This document shows positions 26,500 through 37,893 of a DNA stretch of 64,000 nucleotides, in pieces (position 1 is the stretch's first letter; every line of letters begins with the position of its first letter). The position numbers and the translations under genes are program-made. The notes below the pieces were generated by a model. That model saw only the letters and a program-made list of their open reading frames with translations. It ran no database searches and had not been told where the DNA came from. The stretch spans positions 1,534,501-1,598,500 of the forward strand of contig CANJKZ010000084.1 of the NCBI GenBank assembly GCA_947471745.1, given 5' to 3'. The DNA comes from Closterium sp. Naga37s-1. Taxonomy: Eukaryota > Streptophyta > Zygnematophyceae > Desmidiales > Closteriaceae.

Positions 26500-29250
26500 C
26501 TAAGAAGGGAGGACACGGCGCGAGGTGGGGTGGTAAAACTGCCAGCCAGGCGCGTCAGGGACAAAGCCAAGGAAGACGCAGGAAATGGCGCGGGCGGAGA
26601 GCTTGTCCGCGGACGTATCGCGAACAAAGGCACGAGAACCCCAGACCCGGAACACCGACGCATCGCTAACCTTCCCCGTCCAACGCAGTGTGGGCGAGGT
26701 CTCCGGCAAGGAGACACGTGGCCAGAGGTTGAGCTGATGCGCAGCGTATCGGACCGCAAACGGCCACAAAAAATGGGGAGCGGCCGCATGGATCATGGAG
26801 GTACGAGCGACCTCCATGACTAAGCCAATGCGGCGCTCAGCAATCCCATTTTGCTGAGGGGAGTCCAGAAGCGTGAACGACTGGAGAATGCCCTCCCCAC
26901 GAAAAAATTCCCGCAAGAGGTCAGAGGAGAACTCACCACCTCTGTCAGAGTGCAGACGCAGGACAGGAAGGTCCTGGCCGAACCGCTCGCGCAGCTGGAG
27001 ACGGACTGTGCGGATCCAAGGGATCAAGACAGCAGAGACCTCACCCTTGCTGCGCAAGGGGAAGACTGTGGTGTACCGCGTGTAGTCGTCAACTACCAGC
27101 AGAAAGTAGCGCTCGCGGCCCTGTCCACTGACGCAGGCTGGGCCCCACACGTCCATGTGGAGGGTCTGCAGGGGAGCAGTCGTCGGGGGAAACGAGGAGG
27201 AGTGAGGAGCGGCGCGCTGCCGCCCCTCGACGCAAGGAAGACAGGGCGGGGCAGGTGAGGGCGGCAGGGGAGGCAGAGACCTGGGGAGACCAGAGACAAG
27301 GAGACGGGAGTGCGTGCCACGAAGGCGTGGCAGGGAGGGGTGACCCAGGCGGTGGTGCCAAAGAAGAGTGTGGTGCGACAGGAGGCGACACGAGCAAGAG
27401 GCGGCTACCTGACCTGACGCGGACACCTGAGCAGCCGCAGCAACCTGAGGAGGCTCGGTAGCCAGTGTGTACAGACTCGACCCTGGCCGACGAGTGAACG
27501 TAGCCAGGTGACGCCCCGTCCATGTGCACATGCAGATCGACACATGCTGACCCCCAGGAGTGGTGGTACTGACCATCGCATCCTGAAGGGCAGCGGTACT
27601 CACCAAGTTCGTAGAGAACGAGGGGAGGTGAAGACCTGACAGTGAGCCGGACAGAACCGCCGGACACGGGAGGACAGTGGAAGAACTGGCAACGACCGGG
27701 CCCCCAGAGGGGTCAGCCAGTGTGACCGGAACAGGTGCACGAAGAGGAGTGAGAGTGGTGCTGTCACGAAAGAAACAGCGCGAGGCGCCGGAGTCCAACG
27801 TGAAGGTGTGCAGGGCCTCAGCAGGCGCAGTACCAGGGGGAGTACCAGACGCACTAGCACCTAGAGCAGCAGCGGCTATACCTGGGTAAGGCGGCACACA
27901 CCAGTAACAGTCACCCTCACCACTAAAAGACAAAGCATACATGGTAGAGATAATAACATCAAAGTCTAGGTCAAAGATAGCAACTCCCAACCTAAGCAAC
28001 TCCGCCCAGCGAGGGCGCTCGACGTCATCACCAAACTCAGTACGCCAGGCGTCGTCAAGGCGGGCAAAGCATCGGTGCTCAGTGTGAAACCTCCCGCATG
28101 TCCGGCCCGCACGGGCACCCGTGCGAATGACATACGGGCAGGTCTCACTACCCTCACCCGCCCCACGCTGAACCAACCACTCACGGAGCTGCTGGGGCGT
28201 CTGAGTCTCGCTCCGACGCTGCTGCTGCTGGCCCCGACCACCACCAGGGCCTCCACGCTGAGGTCCAGACTGACCACCACTGGTCCCACCGCCTCCACTG
28301 CCGCCACTCCCTCCGCTGCCTCCACCGCTGCCACCAGAGCCTCCACCTCCGCCACCGGTCCCACCGCCGCCACCACCTCCACCGCCTCCGCCTCCTCTAC
28401 CGCTGCCCCCAGTACCACTCCCACTGCCACCTCCACCACCACCGCTGCCTCCTCCACTACCCCGGCCACCCTTGCCCTTGCTGTTGCGGCGCTTCGTACT
28501 AGTCGAAGCAGCACCGACGTCCTCAGGAACAGAGACGTCTGCAGCTGCTGCAGAGGTGAAGGAGGAGGAAAGGGGGGAGGGGGAGCACCCCTCAAAGAAG
28601 GGTGAGCGCGGAGTGCCACGAGCAGCACCTACAGCAACTGCACTAGTCTCAGCTGCGAGGAGATGCTGCTCGAGGAGGTCAACAGTGAGGGAAGTGGGGT
28701 CGAGGGTGAGGAAGTGGTCCCTGACAGAGCGAAGGGAGTCAGGGAGGCGAGAGACTTTGAAGTAGAGGGTGATGAACATGGGGGGCTGGTTCATGGGAAG
28801 GAACTCAGCAGGGACGGTAGCGCGGTAGCGAGCGTCGCTAGTGCGCAGGTGGGTAACCAGGTCGGCTACTGTGGCAAAAGCCGACAGCTCAGGGAACAGG
28901 TAGGGAAGTAGCAGCCTGCCAATAGCAGCAGTGGCAGGGGAGGAGTAGCGAGCAACGACAGCGTCGTACAAGGCCTGTGCTGTCCTATGCTCGCCAAAGT
29001 GAGCACATTCGGTTGCGGGCAGGTGGTTGCGAATGGCCAAGCGGACAGTAGCATCACGAGACAGCCACTGGGAACGAGTCGAAATGTCAGCTGTGGTGGG
29101 AGGGGCTGGAGTGGCACCGGACACGTGGTCAAACAGTTAGACACTGTCCCGACTATCGCTCAGTAGGTACAGTTGCAGATCGTCGTGCCACGTGTCAAAT
29201 GCTACAGGTCTGCCCTCCGGGTCGAACGGGAGAACTCGAAGCGACGCCAT
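26500..29250 (-). pseudogene. E6 Gag, protease and integrase
   Basis: Gag starts at the ATG 29248-29250 (MASLRVLPFDPEG). A TAG lies at about 29138-29140, where others read SVSLFD. The rest is open for 874 codons: capsid-like part, poly-Gly tract (28260-28490), TPQQLREWLVQRG near 28170-28210, Cys/His motif CPYVIRTGARAGRTC followed by H and C, protease TLDSGASRCFF, and integrase HHRLGH, CLPCVEG, MDVWGPA, DRGGEF and NGIAERR. It ends at a CAG-to-TAG stop (26500-26502) just after the integrase catalytic part. Except for two stops this would be a full Gag-Pro-IN. Confidence 0.9.
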
Positions 29251-30863
29251 AGGGGCCGAGGGGCCAAAGAAGGGGCCGGGCGCAGGGCTCTGAGGTGGGG
29301 CCGAGGGGCCTAGGGGCCGCGGGGCCAAACAAGGGGCCGGGGAGGCCTAGGGGGGCCGAGGGGCCTAGGGGGCCGAGGGGCCAAACAAGGGGCCGGGGGG
29401 CCGGGCGCCGGGCTCTGAGGTGGGGCCGAGGGGCCTAGGGGCCGCGGGGCCAAACAAGGGGCCGGGGGGCCTAGGGGGGCCGAGGGGCCTAGGGGGCCGA
29501 GGGGCCAAACGAGGGGCCGGGGGGCCGGGCGAAGGGATCTGAGTTGGGGCCGAGGGGCCTAGGGGCCGCGGGGCCAAACAAGGGGCCGCGGGGCCTAGGG
29601 GGGGGGCCGAGGGGCCAATCACACGAGGCCTAGGGGCGGGGCCGAGGGGCCAATCAGGGGGCCGGGCGCCGGGCTTTGAGGTGGGGCCGAGGGGCCTAGG
29701 GGCCGCGGGCCCAAACAAGGGGCCGGGGGGCCTAGGGGGGGGCCGAGTGGCCAATCACACGGGGCCAAGGGGCGGGGCCGATTGGCCAAACAGGGGGCCG
29801 GGCGAAGGGCTCTGAGGTGGGGCCGAGGGGCCTAGGGGCTGCGGGGCCAAACAAGGGGCCGGGGGGGCCTAGGGGGGCCGAGGGGCCTAGGGGGCCGAGG
29901 GGCCAAGCAAGGGGCCGCGGGGCCGGGCTCCGGGCTTTGAGGTGGGGGCGAGGGGCCTAGGGGGCCGAGGGGCCAAACAAGGGGCCGGGGGGCCGGGCGC
30001 CGGGCTTTGAGGTGGGGCCGAGGGGCCTAGGGGCCGCGGGGCCAAACAAGGGGCCGGGGGGCCTAGGGGGGGGGCGAGGGGCCAATCACACGGGGCCGAG
30101 GGGCGGGGCCGAGGGGCCAAACAGGGGGGGCCGGGCGCAGGGCTCTGAGGTGGTGCCGAGGGGCCTAGGGGCCGCGGGGCCAAACAAGGGGCCGGGGGGC
30201 CGGTCTCCGGGCTTTGAGGTGGGGCCGAGGGGCCTAGGGGCCGCAGGGCCAAACAAGGGGCCAGGCGCAGGTGTTGTCGGGCCGGGGCTAGGTGCGGGGC
30301 CGGGCGCTGGGCGAGGGACTGAGCCGGGCGCGGGCGTTTGGTACGGGGCCGGGCGCTGGGCTAGGAACGGGGCCTAGCGCGGGCTAGGTACGGGGCCGGG
30401 CGCGGGTGTCGACGAGGTGCTGGCTAGGTACGGGGCCGGACACGGGTGTCGACAGGGCGCGGGCTAGGTAAGGGGCCGGGTCGCGGGCTAGGTACGGGCT
30501 GGTCGCGAGCATCGACGGGGCGCGGGCTAGTTACGGGGCCGGGCTCGGGTGTCGACGGGGCGATCGCGAGCTAGGTACGGGGCCGGGTCGCGGGCTAGGT
30601 ACGGGCCGGTCGCGAGCGTCGACGGGGCGCGGGCTAGGTACGGGGCCGGGCGCGGGTGTCGACGTGGCGATCGCGGGCTAGGTACGGGCCGGGCACGGGC
30701 ATGAGAAGGCACGGGCCGAGGGGCCAAACATAGGGGCCGCCGAGCGCGGGCTAGGTACGGGCCAGGCGCGGGCAGGAGACTGGGCCGGGCGCAGGCTAGG
30801 TACGGGCCTATCGCGGGCGCGGTACGGGCGGGGCGCGGGGCTAGGAACGAAGTAGCAGTTGGT
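29251..30863 (-). repeat. E6 5' leader, G-rich tandem repeats (plus strand)
   Basis: From 29260 to 30270 the plus strand has repeats of GGGGCCGAGGGGCCTAGGGG with GGGGCCAAACAAGG, giving many closely spaced runs of four or more G. From 30270 to 30840 a second array has GGGCTAGGTACGGGGCCGG with GTCGAC sites. The RNA strand of the element is C-rich here. ORFs of Pro/Arg composition are artefacts. Confidence 0.85.
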
Positions 30864-30892
30864 GGGCCCAATAGTAACCTGCTCTGATACCA
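30864..30892 (-). promoter_or_regulatory. E6 PBS, perfect match to initiator-Met tRNA 3' end
   Basis: GCTCTGATACCA at 30881-30892 gives TGGTATCAGAGC in the sense strand next to the LTR. The following sequence goes AGGTTACTATTGGGCCCACC; the hairpin seen in E5, E7, E8 and E11 is not evident. Confidence 0.88.
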
Positions 30893-31031
30893 TGTTAGAT
30901 AGTAGCGAGAATTGGTTTACTAGGAAGGGGTGAAGGGTACAAGTACAATGTCAAGAGAAATTGTATACCCCCTAAGGCTAAACCCACTATAGCCTAGACA
31001 ACTGAAAACACATAAACACATATGTTTGACA
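30893..31031 (-). repeat. E6 5' LTR, 139 bp
   Basis: Three differences from 23193-23331. It is followed by CAGTG, the right copy of the duplication. Confidence 0.93.
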
Positions 31032-31036
31032 CAGTG

Positions 31037-31529
31037 GACCTGTGACAGAACTGGAGCGCCGATGCCATTCAAGTTAGCGGACTCCGCGATTTCTCCAAGG
31101 ATCACCCCTACTTGAATTGCAGCCGATCGCATACCAAAGCAACAAGCTATAGGAAGTAGAGTCGAACTACCCGATTTATGACAAGGAGTTCCTAGCGATC
31201 GTCACAGCTTTCAAGCGTGGAGGTGTTACCTCGAAAGAGACAAAACGACATACTACACCGTCCACTGCAGCATTAAATTCCTGAAGTCGTGCTTCTCGAC
31301 TTTCAGTGCGTTACTTCTTTAGTCTTAAAACACCGTCGAGGGCCACGACACCACGCCGATTCTGGTGCATAAAACTCCAGTTCCGCGCTTTGGTTGAGTC
31401 ACCTTGCACGATTGCTAAATTGGCGTACCGATGAGAATGGAGGAAGTCAACGACAATTCTGCAGAAACAATCGCACAGTTGCGCACCGAGCAGAAGCAGA
31501 CTCGCAACGAGCTCACAGAATGACACGGT
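31037..31529 (+). pseudogene. Gypsy element, decayed RNase H region
   Basis: Around 31150-31215 the plus strand reads YDKEFLAIVTAFKR, after a frameshift from SNYP. This matches the RNase H core of Ty3/gypsy RT (YDKELLAIV...LK.W). DFSKDHPYL near 31092-31118 would fit the segment just upstream. Several frameshifts and stops are needed to read it. Its downstream integrase continues at 50672, beyond the E7 insertion. The start is the right copy of the E6 target site, so E6 also landed in or beside this gypsy. Confidence 0.7.
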
Positions 31530-31661
31530 TGTCAGAATGTTATAGTGCTTACATTTCTATAAGCTATAGTGGGGTAGCCCAAAAGGGGTACAACCCAATT
31601 AGGGTTAGTACTTGTACCCAACTCTTTCATAGTTCATTCATTCTCGTTCATTCTTCTGACA
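31530..31661 (+). repeat. E7 5' LTR, 132 bp
   Basis: Starts TGTCAGAATGTTATAGTG and ends TTCTTCTGACA. The mate is at 50549-50666. Confidence 0.92.
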
Positions 31662-31720
31662 TGGTTTCAGAGCAGGTCCTTCCTTAGGACCGTTATTTTT
31701 TCTAGGGCCCACCATAGCGC
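31662..31720 (+). promoter_or_regulatory. E7 PBS and hairpin
   Basis: TGGTTTCAGAGC (31662-31673) has one mismatch to the initiator-Met site. GGTCCTTCCTTAGGACC follows, a 6-bp stem with a 5-nt loop, then TTATTTTTTCTAGGGCCC. Confidence 0.82.
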
Positions 31721-32119
31721 TGCCCCACTAGCTGCCCTGCTGGCTCATGCGCCGCCATCTGCAGCCCTCGTGCCACACCTACTGCCCAGAGAGTCGCCCA
31801 TTGCGGCCTGCCCGTCGACCTTAGGCCCCGGCAGCCCAGCGCGTCGCCCCTAGGCCCGTCGACCTAGGCCCGCCCGTCGCCCCTAGGCCCGTCGACCTAG
31901 GCCCCGCGCGTCGACCTGGGCGCGCCCGTCGACCTAGGCCCGCCCGCCCGTCGACCTAGGCCTGTCCGTCGACCTCGGCCCCTCTTGACCAGCCCGTCGG
32001 CCTAGGCCCCTGCAGCCCCGCGCGTCGCCCCTAGCCCCCCTGCGTGTCGCCCCTACTACCCTTGTGCCGCCCCTGCAGCCCCGTGCGTCGCCCCTGCTGC
32101 CCTCTTCGCCGCCCCTGCA
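31721..32119 (+). repeat. E7 leader, first part
   Basis: GC-rich repeats with CCTAGGCCCGTCGACC units, similar in reverse complement to the E2 leader at 5320-5970. It is broken at 32119 by E8; CTGCA at 32115-32119 is the left copy of the E8 duplication. It continues at 44677. Confidence 0.8.
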
Positions 32120-32252
32120 TGTCCGAATAATGAACAAGGATGGGATGAACTATGAAAGAGTTGGGTACAAGTACTAACCCTAATTGGGTTGTACCCCTTA
32201 TGGGCTACCCCACTATAGCTTACACAAATGTAAAAGCTATAATGTTCTGACA
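32120..32252 (-). repeat. E8 3' LTR, 133 bp
   Basis: Plus strand TGTCCGAATAATGAAC to AATGTTCTGACA. Followed by CACCCCCATAGG, the PPT complement. Confidence 0.92.
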
Positions 32253-32471
32253 CACCCCCATAGGCAAAGTGGGGGAGAACAAGTGGTCACAAGACCAGTC
32301 AAGAAAAGCAAAGCAAGCTCAGGGTGGATCACAAAGTCGCCACGCACTCCGAGCACAAGCAAAGGGCCACAAGGCCAGTTCACATGCAGAGTGATATAAA
32401 GAGAACAAACAATACAGTGATCATATCCTAGCAAGTGCAAGGTATATATATAGATCACAGTACAAGCAGAG
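32253..32471 (-). promoter_or_regulatory. E8 3' UTR with twin hairpins
   Basis: GGTCACAAGACC near 32286 and GGCCACAAGGCC near 32366, as in E3 and E6. PPT TATGGGGGTG in the sense strand. Confidence 0.65.
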
Positions 32472-33357
32472 TCAAGCAGTAAGCAAGTGAGGCAAAGTAG
32501 GCACAAGGCCTAACACAGTAGAGAAGCGCTGATGATCACTAGGCGGAAGTGCCTTGGTGAATATATCAGCAGTGTTGGCCCTAGTGGCCACGTACGCAAG
32601 ACGAAGCTGGCCACGCTACTGCAACTCTCGAGCAAGAAAGTATTGCAGAGCAATGTGCTTCGTTCTGTGCTCCTGACACAAGGCAATCATGGCCTTGTTG
32701 TCTACGTACAGAACTGGAGGTGAACGAGGCTGCTCTCCCAAGTCAGTCAGCAGGTAGGTGAGCCAGCGTAGCTCCTGTGCAGCCATGGCTCCTGCGTAGA
32801 TCTTAGCCTCACAACTGGAGATGAGAACCGAAGACGAGCGGGTAGACCGCCAGGAAACAGAGCCGGAACCAAGGCTGAAGGTGTAACCCTGTGACGACCG
32901 TTGCGTAGCTGAGTCGTCAACCCAAGAAGCGTCTGCGTGACCGGTGAGGACAACTGGAACCCGTCCTTCAAGCACGAGCCCCATGCCCGACGTACTGCAC
33001 AAGTAACGCAGTACCCTCTTCGCAGCATCCTAATGCACCTTTCGGTGCCTGCCAGGAGCCACGTAGCGAGCCAGGAGGCTGAGAGGGTACGCAAGGTCAG
33101 GTCGAGTGCACGTCATCAGGTACATGAGGCAACCCACAAGCTCTGGGTACGGACCACTCGGCTCTACGGACTCGTCCGAAGGTGGAGCTGAGAGCGAGTG
33201 GCTGGTAGACAGAGGAGTGGGCTGTGGCGAGGAGAACTGGAAGCCGAAGCGCTGAAGGACCTGGTGCACCATGTGTGACTGAGTCAGGGTAATGGTGCGC
33301 CGAGCTCTGTCCCGGGTGATCTGCAAGCAAAGATAGCTGCGCAGTTCACCCGGGTCA
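32472..33357 (-). pseudogene. E8 RT C-terminus and RNase H
   Basis: The sequence starts at GELRSYL, directly at the E9 insertion point, and runs through RFGFQFSSPQPT, LAYPLSLLARYVA, HADASWVDD and YVDNKAMIAL. There is a TGG-to-TAG stop at 33030-33032 and a CAG-to-TAG stop at 32616-32618. GGTCA at 33353-33357 is the left copy of the E9 target duplication. The gene resumes at 39816. Confidence 0.9.
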
Positions 33358-34176
33358 TGTTGGTACAACCCTACGGTTTGCACTCGGCTTGTTGTCCGTG
33401 TGTGTGAATGTGTGTGTGTATGGAATGGTATGAGGGCATGGGATAATGTATATTTCATGCTTATAATTGTGTGTGAATGTTGAGTCATGATGTCGAGTGT
33501 GTGTGTCGAGTCAATAGCGAGTTATCGCTAGACGCGTGTTACGCGGTCGTTTGTGTCTCGCGCGCGGTTTCTATTTTGTCGTGCGCGGTTTCTATTTTGT
33601 CCTGTGTCGAACGTTCGGCGTGTCGCAGGTGTGTGCAGCAGACCCATCAAGAACTCAAGGATGAGTTTGTGATGAAGAGCCCGAGCCTTGGTGTCAAGCC
33701 TCAAGTGATTTCGAAGCTTGCCAAAAGGGTACACCTCAAGATATTGAAGATAGTTACATTACTTTGTGTAGTGTAACATTTCACTTGGTGTAGGCCCTAG
33801 TGAAGGGTAGTTTCGAGACCCTTCGTGGTTGGGGACAGTGTGGCACTGTTCCACATCACTGTACCTCGGCTCTTGGGGTTTGTAGGAGCTGGGAGTCATT
33901 CCCAACTCGTAACTCTTCCTATCTTGTGTTCTAAGACTATAGTGGCTGCCATAGTACCGTTCGTTCAAACTAACGCTGTGTCGTCAATTCGTTATCAAAT
34001 CGTGCAATCTAAATTGATAATTGTAGACGACGTGAAGACGCTCCAGATCCAATTTGAATCAAGTCATTTGCAGCTGTGAGCAGAACGCTATCAACGTTTG
34101 AAGCCGCTGTGCAGAAATCCGTCTGTGCTCTCTATCTTTCGTTTTAGGCACATTCAAGCCTATTGTGACTATAACA
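33358..34176 (+). repeat. E9 5' LTR, 819 bp
   Basis: Pairs with 38997-39815. A 99-codon ORF (33477-33776) occurs in both LTRs in the same position. It is simply part of the LTR, and I do not consider it a gene. Confidence 0.97.
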
Positions 34177-34178
34177 AG

Positions 34179-34190
34179 TGGTATCAGAGC
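34179..34190 (+). promoter_or_regulatory. E9 primer-binding site
   Basis: TGGTATCAGAGC, a perfect complement to the 3' end of plant initiator-Met tRNA, lies two bases after the LTR. Confidence 0.93.
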
Positions 34191-34210
34191 CCCTTGGAGC
34201 AGTTTCGACA

Positions 34211-37200
34211 ATGTCTGGACCTGAGGAAAGGGGTGGCAGAGGTGCTGGTGGCAGTGGAGAAGCTCAAGCTCAAGGCCAACCCCGTGATTCAGCCATGGCG
34301 CCCATGCAACCAAGTCTTGGCCCACCTAGGGATGAGCCTAGGGTGTTTGGGCTTGACAAGTTCAACGGTGACAACTTTGCTGAATGGTCCTTCAAGATGG
34401 AGAACATCTTTGACCACTATGACCTGCTGGAGGTGATGGAAGGAACGGAGAAGCGCCCCGAGAACGACCCGGAGAAGAGCCCGTGGGTGCGGAAGAGCGC
34501 ACAAGGCTATCTCTTACTTGGGCAAGCGTTGGGGAGCAGTCAGATCCGTCACATCAAGCCATTCCAGCGTGAACCAGAGAAAGGACCAAAGGCATGGGCT
34601 GCTCTCAAGGGTGTACATGCTCCTGCAACAGCGGCGGTAGCGGTGGTGTTGGAACGGCAAATGGCGGCACTACGAATTGAAGAAAATGAAGCGGTTGAAG
34701 AAGGGGTGCAGAAATTCTTCGAATTGTTGACGCGGCTTGAGGGAGCTGATTTGAACTACAGTGAGCTCCAAAAGAAGACCAAGTTGCTGGCCTTACTCCC
34801 AGAGTCATGGTCCTCGCTCATCATCAACCTTAATCGCGACTTGCCCCGCCTCTCGCTTGAAGACGTGAAGCGAGCTATCCTTCAAGAGGATTTCCGCCGC
34901 CGTGAGTTGGCGAGTGCGGATGGCGCTGGGGCAGCGAGCATCGGCCGTGGATATGGTCGAGGAAGAGGCAGAGGACGAGGGGGAGGAAGGTTTGGTGGCA
35001 GCAACTTCGGCGGAGGCCGCAGGAGTGGCGGTTATGGCAGCGACGACAAGAGCTACGGACGCGGTCGCGGCCGATTCGACGGCGAGTGTCACTATTGCCA
35101 CAAGAGCGGACACATGTGGCGCGACTGCTACAAACTCCCTGATGGTTGGACCCCTGCTCAAGGCCAAGAGGGTAGAGGAGCAGGAGGAGGGAGAGGACGA
35201 GGCCGTGGAGGCCGTGGCGGTCGCAGTGGCGGAGCTGCAAACATGAAGAGCGGAGACAACGACAAGGACCCGAGCGACGATCGATACCCGGGCCTATTCT
35301 ACTTCGTGTCGACGCAAGTACCGGCTGGTCCAGAGAAGGATGAAGGCTTTGAGGAGCCAGCAGCTGTGGGGAAGGTGACCCTACACCCCCTGGACTATTG
35401 GGTGATTGATAGTGGCGCTACCTATAGCATGACACCTCGCCCGGACTTGCTCACTGAACTCGAGCCGTCACCGGTGAAGCATGTCACATCGGCTTTGGGG
35501 CAGCGAGCAGAGGTGAAAGGCATGGGCAAGGCCATGTTCAAGGGTGCTGATGGGAAGATGGTGGGCCTCAAGAACGTGCTTTGGGTGCCCAGCCTTGCTG
35601 CAAACCTGATTTCCGTGCGGCGGTTGGCAAAGGCCGGCATGGACACGAACTCGAAGGGAGCCAAGACCTACACCGCAAGGCTTGGCGATCGAATTCTTTG
35701 GGACCTTCATGAGGACAGGGATGTCTACAACGAGATGTGGCAGATCCCAGTGGTCCCTATGCCTAAGGAGAGGCAAGTGGCAGCAAGCATCAGCACCAAG
35801 GATGGAGCGGTCGGTAGCGACGATGGCGCGAACGGTCGCGCTAAGGAGAATGAGCTCAAGAAGAGCAAACCTGGAGGGACCAGCAAGTTCAGTGAACCTA
35901 AGGAGAGTGGTGCAGCAACCAAGGAGCAGCAAAAGGGTGAGGAGAACCCAGAGGCAGCAGCGGAGGAGGACTACGGAGAGAGTATGTGGGGCGCTATTGC
36001 GAGCGCGGCATTCTCCAATCCAACTTCGGCTACGGGGGAGTGTGATTGGCTCACCTTGCATCGGCGCATGGGGCATGTGGCCCTGCCCATCTTGCAGCAG
36101 CTAGTGAAGAATGAGATGGTTGCTGGCATACGTGTGAAGGGGGAGCCCGATGAGGTGCTTGGCTGCCCGACGTGCATTCAAGCCAAGTTCACCCGGTTTC
36201 CGTTCCCTAGTTCGGAGGCAACGGCAAAGGCACCGCTTGATGAGGTGGTGATGGACGTGGTGGGCCCCCTGAAGCTTGGAGCTGCTGGAGCTGAGTATTT
36301 TCTCACCATTGCCGACGTCTACACCCGCATGACTTGGGTGTACGTGCTGGCCAAGAAGAGCGACGTGGCTGAAACGTTGAAGACGGATTGGTTCCCGATG
36401 GTGGAGCGGCAACAAGACCGTCTAGTCAAGTCAATCCGCACCGATCGAGGGGGAGAGTTCCTGAGCAAGGAGTTTGGGTTGTGGCTGAAGAAGAATGGTA
36501 TTCGGCACTCCCTCACCATGCCATACTCCCCTGCAATGAACGGCATCGCCGAGCGAGCGAACCGCACAATCACGGAGGCGGCACGCGGGTTGCTCATTGA
36601 AGCCGGGCTACCCGACTATTTCTGGCCTGATGCGGTGCGGAGCGCGTGTGTGGCCAAGAACAGAGCCTTGACTCATGTGGGAGCAGACAAATGGGTGCCC
36701 TATGTGGAGTGGCTAGGAAGGAAGCCAAAGGTGGATATGCTTCGGGTGTTCGGGTGCATGTGCATGGCGCTCGTGCCTAAGCATCTTCGGCACAACAAGC
36801 TTGGTGCCAAGGCGGTGTGGGCCGTGCACTTGGGCATGGCTCAAAACAGCAAGGGATGGCTTCTTTGGGACCCATTCACCAAGAAGTTCTTGGTGAGCAG
36901 GGACTGCAAGTTCATGGAGAACTTCATGTACAAGGATTGGAAGGCGGAGAATGAGGCGAAGATAGGCGTGCGGTTTGGGGAGGTGAAGAGTTCCGGTTTG
37001 GAGCATGTGGAGCTGCCTTTGGAACTGAGCAGCGGCAGCACAACCACAAGGCAATCCTCCCTTGTGAATGGGGGAGAGGAGGCCAATGATGCAGAGGAAG
37101 AAGAGGAGGAGGTGCAGCAAGTGAGCGAGCGTGCACCGTCACTCCCTTCCCGTACTACGAGTGCTCCACGGATTCGAGCCACACCGCAGCAACGCCAAGG

Positions 37201-37893
37201 CCTTCAAGTCCCTGCAGCTGAGGAGGAAGGAAGGGGGAAGAGGAGAGTTCAACCCCCTAATAGGCTGACCTATGATGCGCCGGGAAAGCAGGGCAAGACA
37301 GCCCTGGCCGGAGCGGCAATGATGGTCGGAGACGACGAGGAGAGTGACTACGAGGAGTGTGCCTTCGCGTTCTTCTCTCCGGTGGAGATGCCGGGAGAAC
37401 CAGCAACTCTCAAGGAGGCTTTGGAGAGTAGTGATGCTGAGGAGTGGAAGAAGGCCATGGAGAGTGAGCTGAAGAGCATCGAGGAGAATGACACGTTTGA
37501 ATTGGTGGAGCTACCGGAGGGGCGTACGGCGATAACGTCCAAGTGGCTCTTCAAAATCAAGTCGGATGCCGACGGCAAGATCGAGCGCTACAAGTCTAGG
37601 CTTGTAGCCAAGGGGTACCAGCAGAAGGAGAAGGTGGACTTCAAGGAGCTGTTTGCCCCTGTGGTGAAGCCGACGACGCTGCGAACCCTATTCGCGGGAG
37701 CCGCCATCAAAGGATGGGTAGTAAAGCAAATGGACATCGTAACGGTATTCCTTAACGGCATCCTTGAGGAGGAGATTTTTATGGCGCAGCCAGAGGGGTT
37801 TGATGATGGTAGTGGCAGAGTGTGGAAGCTGAAGAAGGCCCTCTATGGGCTGAAGCAGGCCCCTAGGCAATGGTACATGAAGCTGCGCGAAGT
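34211..37893 (+). pseudogene. E9 Gag, protease, integrase and RT N-terminal part
   Basis: The first ATG after the PBS is 34211 (MSGPEERGG). Gag has a copia-type UBN2-like region (LDKFNGDNFAEWSFKM) and a canonical zinc knuckle CHYCHKSGHMWRDC (near 35087-35130), flanked by Arg/Gly-rich stretches. Protease is WVIDSGATYSM near 35399. Integrase has LHRRMGH, GCPTCIQ, VMDVVGPL, DRGGEF and NGIAERA with D(35)E spacing. RT starts with MDIVTVFLNG, where the usual motif has TAFL, and YGLKQAPRQWY. After LREVLG the frame is lost at about 37890, next to a GGGG run. Compared with typical copia RT, about eight codons are also missing there. Otherwise the ORF is intact. Confidence 0.93.

Larger units (their letters stand above)
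23193..31031 (-). mobile_element. E6: copia element (subfamily III) with TSD CAGTG
   Basis: Two 139-bp LTRs (23193-23331 and 30893-31031) differ at three positions by eye. The 5-bp duplication CAGTG is at 23188-23192 and 31032-31036. The element is 7839 bp, with perfect PBS, a very long G/C leader (about 1.6 kb), Gag, protease, integrase, linker, RT and RNase H all present. A stop early in Gag, a CAG-to-TAG stop after integrase and a TGA in the linker make it non-coding as a whole. The RT/RNase H block is still open. Confidence 0.95.

Noticed and set aside
33477..33776. 99-codon ORF found twice (also 39116-39415)
   Set aside because: Both copies lie in the paired E9 LTRs; the duplication is that of the LTR, with no sign of protein constraint.
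34178..34210. Upstream non-ATG start for E9 Gag-Pol
   Set aside because: It would overlap the primer-binding site; the first ATG at 34211 is the sensible start.
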